Assembly: GCA_023245385.1 (NCBI GenBank)
Contig: JAHFKM010000012.1
Location: forward strand, 1 to 16,062
From: an archaeon
GTDB taxonomy: Archaea; Nanobdellota; Nanobdellia; SCGC-AAA011-G17; GW2011-AR18
Direction: 5' to 3'
DNA: 16,062 nucleotides
Below, in pieces: positions 12,637 to 16,062 of the stretch. The number at the start of each line of letters is the position of its first letter. The stretch's first letter is position 1. Position numbers and translations under genes: made by a program. The notes under the pieces were generated by a model that saw only the letters and a program-made list of their open reading frames with translations, was not told the DNA's origin and ran no database searches.

Positions 12637-12846
12637 ATGACCAAACAAACACTCATTGAAAGAATCTTCGGAACAACACCTAAAGGATCACTTCAAGAAG
12701 CACAAGTTCCAGAAGCATCTTATCATCTGCCTTATCAACCTCTCGGCGCAAGCTTCATTCCAGGAATACTTTTTACTACAACCTCTTATGAAACTTCAAA
12801 TATTAAAGAACCTACTAAAAAAGTAGAAACACACTACACAAAATAA
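12637..12846 (+). CDS. Small unknown protein, 69 aa
   Basis: It begins MTKQTLIERIFGTTPKGSL. It has no recognised domain, is rich in Thr, Pro and Tyr, and has a mildly hydrophobic middle (LGASFIPGILFTTTSY, 36-51) too short and polar for a membrane span. It is probably largely unfolded or dependent on a partner. Reality is supported by the promoter, the AAAGGAG site with good spacing, and coherent codon use. On its coding strand C exceeds G (for example 18 C against 7 G in 12721-12780), unlike most plus-strand genes nearby. It is convergent with the SIMPL gene. Confidence 0.65.
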   Translation: MTKQTLIERIFGTTPKGSLQEAQVPEASYHLPYQPLGASFIPGILFTTTSYETSNIKEPTKKVETHYTK

Positions 12847-12873
12847 AACTATTCATATCTCAGCTATCCCAAT

Positions 12874-12888
12874 CGCAGCAGAGCTGCG
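12874..12888. terminator. Perfect hairpin between convergent genes
   Basis: CGCAGC and GCTGCG flank a 3-nt AGA loop, forming a 6-bp GC-rich stem 28 nt beyond the stop of the 69-aa gene and 29 nt beyond the stop of the SIMPL gene on the other strand. No T-run follows directly. It could mark mRNA ends on both strands; the role is inferred. Confidence 0.35.
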
Positions 12889-12916
12889 GGGCATTAAACC
12901 CACATGGAAATAAAAT

Positions 12917-13672
12917 TCACTGATTCACTTCATAGACTACAGCAATAGTCGCAGTAATCTCCAAATTCTGAGGCTGAATTTGTGTAGGTTCTGTCTTTGT
13001 CATCATTCCAGAGCTTACAGATTCAAATCTATACGGAATATAATTAAAGTTGGATTCAGACACTGAAATCACCTTTCCTAAAGACGTTCCAACACTCGAA
13101 GCAAGCGTCTCAGCCTTTTCTTTCGCTTTCACTCCCGCTGCTCTTAAGGCCTGATCCCTGACTTGTTTTTCTTTTGTGTCAGATAAGGTAAACAAAATAG
13201 TATCAACACCATTCGCGCCGGCAGAAACACCGGTATCAACTAAAGCGCCAACATTCTCAACATTAGTCGTCTTTACTTTCAAGATATGCATAACCTCATA
13301 GCCGCTTAAGCTCGATTCACCAGTCTGAGGATCATACCTCAGCTTTCTATTCACCGTATACTGAACAGTTTCAATATTTTTTTCATCAACACTCTTCGCC
13401 TTTATCGCACCGATCACCGTATTCGAAGCGGCGCGATTTCCATCCTGAGCCTCAAGAGCGTTCTTTCCATCAGTTTGAATTCTAAAATATACCTCAGCCT
13501 GATCTGGATTGATTGTCAGCTTACTGTCTCCAGAAACTGAGAGAGTATTTCTTTCTTGAATTGATGAAGATTCTTTGATAATTGTTGTTGCTTTAATATT
13601 ATACGCTAAAATTCCGGAAGTTAATACCAATCCAATTGCTAAGATTATAATGAGGATGTTTGTTTTTTCCAT
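12917..13672 (-). CDS. Membrane-anchored SIMPL-domain (DUF541) protein
   Basis: A 251-aa protein. It begins with an N-terminal membrane anchor or signal, MEKTNILIIILAIGLVLTSGILAYNI, placing the rest outside the cytoplasm. The SIMPL domain follows: NTLSVSGDSKLTINPDQAEVYFRIQT, then NRAASNTVIGAIKAKSVDEKNIETVQYTVNRKLRY, GYEVMHILKVKTTNVENVGALVDTGVSAGANGVDTILFTLSD, and KAKEKAETLASSVGTSLGKVISVSE. This is the full family pattern. The molecular role of archaeal and bacterial members is poorly known; some are cell-envelope proteins linked to oxidative stress. The start at 13672 is preferred because a TATTTAAA box is centred 25.5 nt upstream; the longer frame (13711) would place that promoter inside the gene and put 13 residues before the signal. 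Its coding strand is G-rich relative to C, opposite to other minus-strand genes. Confidence 0.92.
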   Translation of the reverse strand: MEKTNILIIILAIGLVLTSGILAYNIKATTIIKESSSIQERNTLSVSGDSKLTINPDQAEVYFRIQTDGKNALEAQDGNRAASNTVIGAIKAKSVDEKNIETVQYTVNRKLRYDPQTGESSLSGYEVMHILKVKTTNVENVGALVDTGVSAGANGVDTILFTLSDTKEKQVRDQALRAAGVKAKEKAETLASSVGTSLGKVISVSESNFNYIPYRFESVSSGMMTKTEPTQIQPQNLEITATIAVVYEVNQ

Positions 13673-13693
13673 ACTCGCCCTGAGGGTTACTTG

Positions 13694-13701
13694 TTTAAAT
13701 A
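13694..13701 (-). promoter_or_regulatory. TATA box for the SIMPL gene
   Basis: The minus strand reads TATTTAAA, centred 25.5 nt from the ATG at 13672. It decides the start. Confidence 0.55.
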
Positions 13702-13746
13702 GTTTTTTCATTAAAATTTTATTTTAATCCTGAAAGAAGCTAAAAA

Positions 13747-13755
13747 CTTTTAAAG
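13747..13755 (+). promoter_or_regulatory. TATA box for the first helical paralogue
   Basis: CTTTTAAAG is centred 25 nt before the ATG at 13776. It favours that ATG over an in-frame GTG at 13761. Confidence 0.5.
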
Positions 13756-13775
13756 AGAAAGTGAAGCGAAAGAAG

Positions 13776-14207
13776 ATGCTTACTGATACAATAAAGTTTA
13801 ATATGGACAGTTTTGAAAAAGATCTTCAGGAGTGGCAGAGGAGGTTCAAGCAGGATCCTAAGGATAGATGGTTTGTGCATTATACTATTATGTCAGAAAA
13901 GATAAAAGAAAAGGCGAAAATAAATATTCTTCCGACGATTCATACTCTTCAAGATTTGAAGTATACTTATGGAGAAAAGTATAAAGTGAAGGATATTGAA
14001 TATCATCTTGAAGCTGCTTTGAATGCTTGTGAGGTTATTAGGAAAACACTCAGGGAGATTTATGATTTGTACAAAATCCAGAAAGAGTATGAGACAATTC
14101 GTATGAGTTGGCAAGCGCATTTTCCGACACTCTTTAAGAGAATAAATAATGTGAGAGAGCGGGTATATATTCTAGATAGGATTCTTGTGAATGAGGAAGA
14201 GCTTTAG
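13776..14207 (+). CDS. Unknown all-helical protein, first of a tandem paralogous pair
   Basis: A 143-aa protein starting MLTDTIKFNMDSFEKDLQEWQRRF. It looks entirely alpha-helical and charged, without membrane spans, like a small helical bundle. It shares an ungapped pattern with the next protein. At residues 12-59 Ser12, Phe13, Glu14, Leu17, Glu19, Arg31, Met39, Lys42, Lys46, Pro53, Leu58 and Gln59 are identical. After a 4-residue shift, Cys85, Trp112, Arg127, Arg129, Val130 and Ile132 match with identical spacing. No known family is recognised. The ATG at 13776 is chosen over the upstream GTG because of the TATA distance. It is divergent from the SIMPL gene. Confidence 0.75.
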   Translation: MLTDTIKFNMDSFEKDLQEWQRRFKQDPKDRWFVHYTIMSEKIKEKAKINILPTIHTLQDLKYTYGEKYKVKDIEYHLEAALNACEVIRKTLREIYDLYKIQKEYETIRMSWQAHFPTLFKRINNVRERVYILDRILVNEEEL

Positions 14208-14212
14208 AAAGA

Positions 14213-14221
14213 TTTATAAAA
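14213..14221 (+). promoter_or_regulatory. TATA box for the second helical paralogue
   Basis: TTTATAAAA is centred 27 nt before the ATG at 14244, so the paralogue probably has its own leaderless transcript. Confidence 0.5.
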
Positions 14222-14243
14222 ATTCTAAGTATCTCTTTTATTT

Positions 14244-14681
14244 ATGACTCTCGCGGATATAGAGAATTATTTGTCTTCTTTTGAAAGAACGCTGAAAGAA
14301 TTTAATCTTGATCTTGAAAGTAAAACGAGTGAGCGTGTTCTTGCGAGTTCAGTTTGGATGAGAGATAAGCTCTCGTTAAAGGTGAATAACCAGCTCAAAC
14401 CATTACTTAGTGCTCTTCAAAGATTTGAATCAGAGCCAAGCGATTCTGGTATTGAAAATAACATTAAGATTAGTATTAAACATTGTAAAGAGCTTATCAC
14501 AGTTATGGATGATTTGCTCATGACGTATGTTCAGGCCGTCGCGATTACTGATATGAAAATAAAGTGGGCGCACAGTCTTCAAAAAATGAAAGAGCATACG
14601 ACTCATCTTAGGAATAGGGTAAATATTATCAAAGGACTTAAAGCGCAGGAAAAAGATCCACGAAGTTGGCTGCCATTCTAG
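14244..14681 (+). CDS. Unknown all-helical protein, second of a tandem paralogous pair
   Basis: A 145-aa protein starting MTLADIENYLSSFERTLKEF, homologous to the preceding gene product. The first 60 residues align without gaps, and from Cys81 onward the distances Cys-27-Trp-15-Arg-2-Arg-Val are exactly the same (Cys81, Trp108, Arg123, Arg125, Val126, Ile128). It is charged, helical and soluble, with no catalytic motif. The C-terminus has a short extra tail, AQEKDPRSWLPF. Having two diverged copies, each with its own promoter, suggests distinct expression or a hetero-oligomer; both are inferences. Confidence 0.75.
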   Translation: MTLADIENYLSSFERTLKEFNLDLESKTSERVLASSVWMRDKLSLKVNNQLKPLLSALQRFESEPSDSGIENNIKISIKHCKELITVMDDLLMTYVQAVAITDMKIKWAHSLQKMKEHTTHLRNRVNIIKGLKAQEKDPRSWLPF

Positions 14682-14686
14682 AAAGA

Positions 14687-14696
14687 TTAATAAAAA
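14687..14696 (+). promoter_or_regulatory. TATA box for the 83-aa protein gene
   Basis: TTAATAAAAA is centred 25.5 nt before the ATG at 14717, consistent with leaderless initiation. Confidence 0.45.
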
Positions 14697-14716
14697 GGGT
14701 TTATCACTGATTTCCC

Positions 14717-14968
14717 ATGAGTGACTTGAAATATTCCCTTCTATTCAAAGGGTGTAGAATATATCCATTTCCAAAAATAAAAATTTCAGATGGGGGATTT
14801 AGGGAGGATAATAAATTTTATTCCAGTCTAGATTATTTGTCTTGCAATATTGGAATTGAAGTAAAACCACAAAGTATTGTTCCTCCTTCTTCCTTAGAAG
14901 AAAAAGTAGAAGTTGACGGATTTTGGTATAGGGGAATATTCTATCCTGTTTCAGATGGGCTTGAATAG
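14717..14968 (+). CDS. Small unknown protein, 83 aa
   Basis: It begins MSDLKYSLLFKGCRIYPFPK and looks beta-rich (KVEVDGFWYRGIFYPVSDGLE at the end), with Cys13 and Cys43. There is no membrane span, signal or known motif. A promoter-like box at the usual spacing supports it. Its TAG stop (14966-14968) abuts the tyrS stop with no base between, so the two transcripts must overlap at their 3' ends. Confidence is moderate because of its size. Confidence 0.6.
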   Translation: MSDLKYSLLFKGCRIYPFPKIKISDGGFREDNKFYSSLDYLSCNIGIEVKPQSIVPPSSLEEKVEVDGFWYRGIFYPVSDGLE

Positions 14969-15985
14969 TTATGCTAAAAAATTCTGACCTAGTTTTTTTA
15001 ACAAATCATTATTTTTCTCAAAATATGTTCTCACTTTCTTAAACATTCTAATAAGAGCAGCAGCGACTGCGTTCTTCAAATCTAAAGGGTGGATTTTTTT
15101 TTCAGCGAAGGAATGTTCAAGATCTTCATAATTTTCAAATTTCAAATCTCCTCCGAACTTTGCGGGACGTTCAATTTTTAAAGAACCTTGCACGGGAAAG
15201 AGAGTATATTTACACAACTGCAAAATAGGGTTATCATTTACTTCTCCGAGTAAGCAATAGGCTTTAGAAATTTTTTCTTTAATTGAAGCTTCTGATTCAT
15301 ATATTTTAATACTTGATTCAGGAAGAGACGCGGACATTTTCACTCCGGGACCTTTTAAAGATACAACTAGAGGAGTCATCACTTCCACATGAGCTTTGTA
15401 CTGCAAGAGAGGTAAGTATTCACGAGCGAAGGCCATGATATGTCTCTGATCTTGACCACCGAGTTGAATGTCTGCGTCTAAATACTGTTCATCTAAAGTT
15501 TGCATGATAGGATAAATGAGTTCTGAGACTTTAGGATTTTTCATCCTCGTTACTTCAGAAGCTGCTCTTGTTGCTCTTGTGATTGTAGTGAGTGTAGACA
15601 TTTTTAAAACATCTAATTGATAGTTTGATTTTATTTGAAACGAGCTTCCTTGGACAAAAGTAGGTTTCTTTTCCCAGGGGTATGCTAGTTCAATGCATTT
15701 TTTGTAATATTCAGTTTTTGCGTCTAACTGATCCCAGGATGTTTTTAGATCATCCAAAGCAGCGTGCACATCAGCTAAAAGAATTTTATTTTTCATTTCG
15801 GCTTTACCAAAATCAAAGAGCTTTCCTAAGGGTACAAAATATCCTGCGTGTACTGGACCGGTTGTGGCGACTCCTAAATAGGCTGTAGGATTCTTTTTTT
15901 CTTCGAGCAGCTTTCTTAAATCTTCACTGGTAAGAACTTCTGCGGTATTTTTTATTATCAAATCAAATTTTTTTTGAACGTCCAT
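14969..15985 (-). CDS. tyrS: Tyrosyl-tRNA synthetase
   Basis: A 338-aa class I synthetase that charges tRNA-Tyr. It aligns by eye with the Methanocaldococcus enzyme along its length. TAYLGVATTGPVHAGYF (34-50) contains Tyr36 of the tyrosine pocket and the HIGH-type motif HAGY (46-49). LLADVHAALDD (69-79), IYPIMQTLDEQYLDADIQLGGQDQRH (157-182) with Gln162, Asp165 and Gln180, and the KMSKS-type motif KMSAS (216-220) follow. The C-terminal region RPAKFGGDLKFENYEDLEHSFAEKKIHPLDLKNAVAAALI matches the archaeal anticodon-binding part. Asp165, which selects tyrosine over tryptophan and phenylalanine, supports Tyr specificity. The ATG at 15985 is 25.5 nt from a TATA box. Confidence 0.96.
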   Translation of the reverse strand: MDVQKKFDLIIKNTAEVLTSEDLRKLLEEKKNPTAYLGVATTGPVHAGYFVPLGKLFDFGKAEMKNKILLADVHAALDDLKTSWDQLDAKTEYYKKCIELAYPWEKKPTFVQGSSFQIKSNYQLDVLKMSTLTTITRATRAASEVTRMKNPKVSELIYPIMQTLDEQYLDADIQLGGQDQRHIMAFAREYLPLLQYKAHVEVMTPLVVSLKGPGVKMSASLPESSIKIYESEASIKEKISKAYCLLGEVNDNPILQLCKYTLFPVQGSLKIERPAKFGGDLKFENYEDLEHSFAEKKIHPLDLKNAVAAALIRMFKKVRTYFEKNNDLLKKLGQNFLA

Positions 15986-16006
15986 AATCCTTTAAAAAAA
16001 GAGAAG

Positions 16007-16014
16007 TATAAAAA
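16007..16014 (-). promoter_or_regulatory. TATA box for tyrS
   Basis: The minus strand reads TTTTTATA, centred 25.5 nt from the ATG at 15985, so tyrS is probably a leaderless transcript. Confidence 0.6.
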
Positions 16015-16019
16015 GCTTC

Positions 16020-16061
16020 TCAAAAGATTTTTCTTAAATCTTCATACGCATTCATGACTTC
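16020..16061 (-). CDS. C-terminal tail of an unidentified protein (start outside window)
   Basis: On the minus strand an open frame enters from the right edge and stops with TGA at 16022-16020; the visible residues are EVMNAYEDLRKIF. It is placed directly upstream of the tyrS promoter. Thirteen residues are too few to identify a family. Confidence 0.35.
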   Translation of the reverse strand, partial: EVMNAYEDLRKIF

Positions 16062-16062
16062 T

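Noticed and set aside
12847..12916. Hairpin region as a possible guide RNA (H/ACA or C/D box)
   Set aside because: The stem is only 6 bp, and neither the ACA box spacing nor C/D boxes are convincing, so it is kept only as a possible transcript-end hairpin.
13673..13711. Longer N-terminus of the SIMPL protein
   Set aside because: It would put 13 charged residues before the membrane anchor and place a well-spaced TATA box inside the gene.

Overview
The window reads as a chromosomal segment of an archaeon. The tyrosyl-tRNA synthetase aligns by eye with the Methanocaldococcus type, there is an archaeal/eukaryotic Pth2 peptidyl-tRNA hydrolase, and most genes carry an A/T-rich TATA-like box centred about 24-28 nt before the start codon, the geometry of leaderless archaeal transcripts. 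Base composition is A+T rich and genes are tightly packed. Many small proteins are unrecognisable, which would fit a DPANN-type lineage (Woesearchaeota/Pacearchaeota-like). That placement is inference; no rRNA or tRNA gene is present to test it. No mobile element, CRISPR array or stable RNA gene was found, and no gene-free gap exceeds about 200 bases (the largest are 11458-11657 and 12450-12636).

Layout. 1-3723: the tail of an unknown gene, a minus-strand VOC (glyoxalase-fold) protein, then a plus-strand run of an orphan 298-aa protein, a 126-aa protein, an endonuclease V-like protein that has lost most catalytic residues, an M50 intramembrane metalloprotease and a NYN-domain nuclease-like protein. 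3838-5426: a protein with a Gly-Tyr-rich tail and a CxC...HxxxH motif, then a two-gene redox unit of a 2-Cys peroxiredoxin and a three-cysteine ferredoxin. 5458-6740 (minus): Pth2 and an unknown 300-aa protein.

6785-11457 (minus) is the most coherent block. A PAS-winged-helix regulator, a GT4-type glycosyltransferase and a GH57 amylase-type hydrolase overlap by 4 and 8 nt in one transcription unit. Just downstream, a second unit encodes a protein with an N-terminal DUF5752-like domain and a long Pro/Lys-rich tail, overlapping a MinD/ParA ATPase. The two promoters share a 20-nt element (17 of 20 identical) covering the TATA box and the bases after it, which suggests shared control, possibly by the PAS regulator. 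My working hypothesis is a sensor-controlled alpha-glucan (glycogen-like) system with an attached ParA-type positioning module.

11658-16062: a Cys-containing acidic protein with a short hydrophobic N-terminus, a 69-aa protein with a strong Shine-Dalgarno site, a membrane-anchored SIMPL (DUF541) protein, two tandem paralogous all-helical proteins, an 83-aa protein, and tyrS abutting it tail to tail. The segment about 12.63-13.67 kb has the opposite C/G strand bias to its neighbours.

Starts were set mainly from TATA distance (leaderless genes) or Shine-Dalgarno motifs (internal operon genes). This shortens four genes relative to their longest open frames: VOC, NYN, SIMPL and the first helical paralogue.
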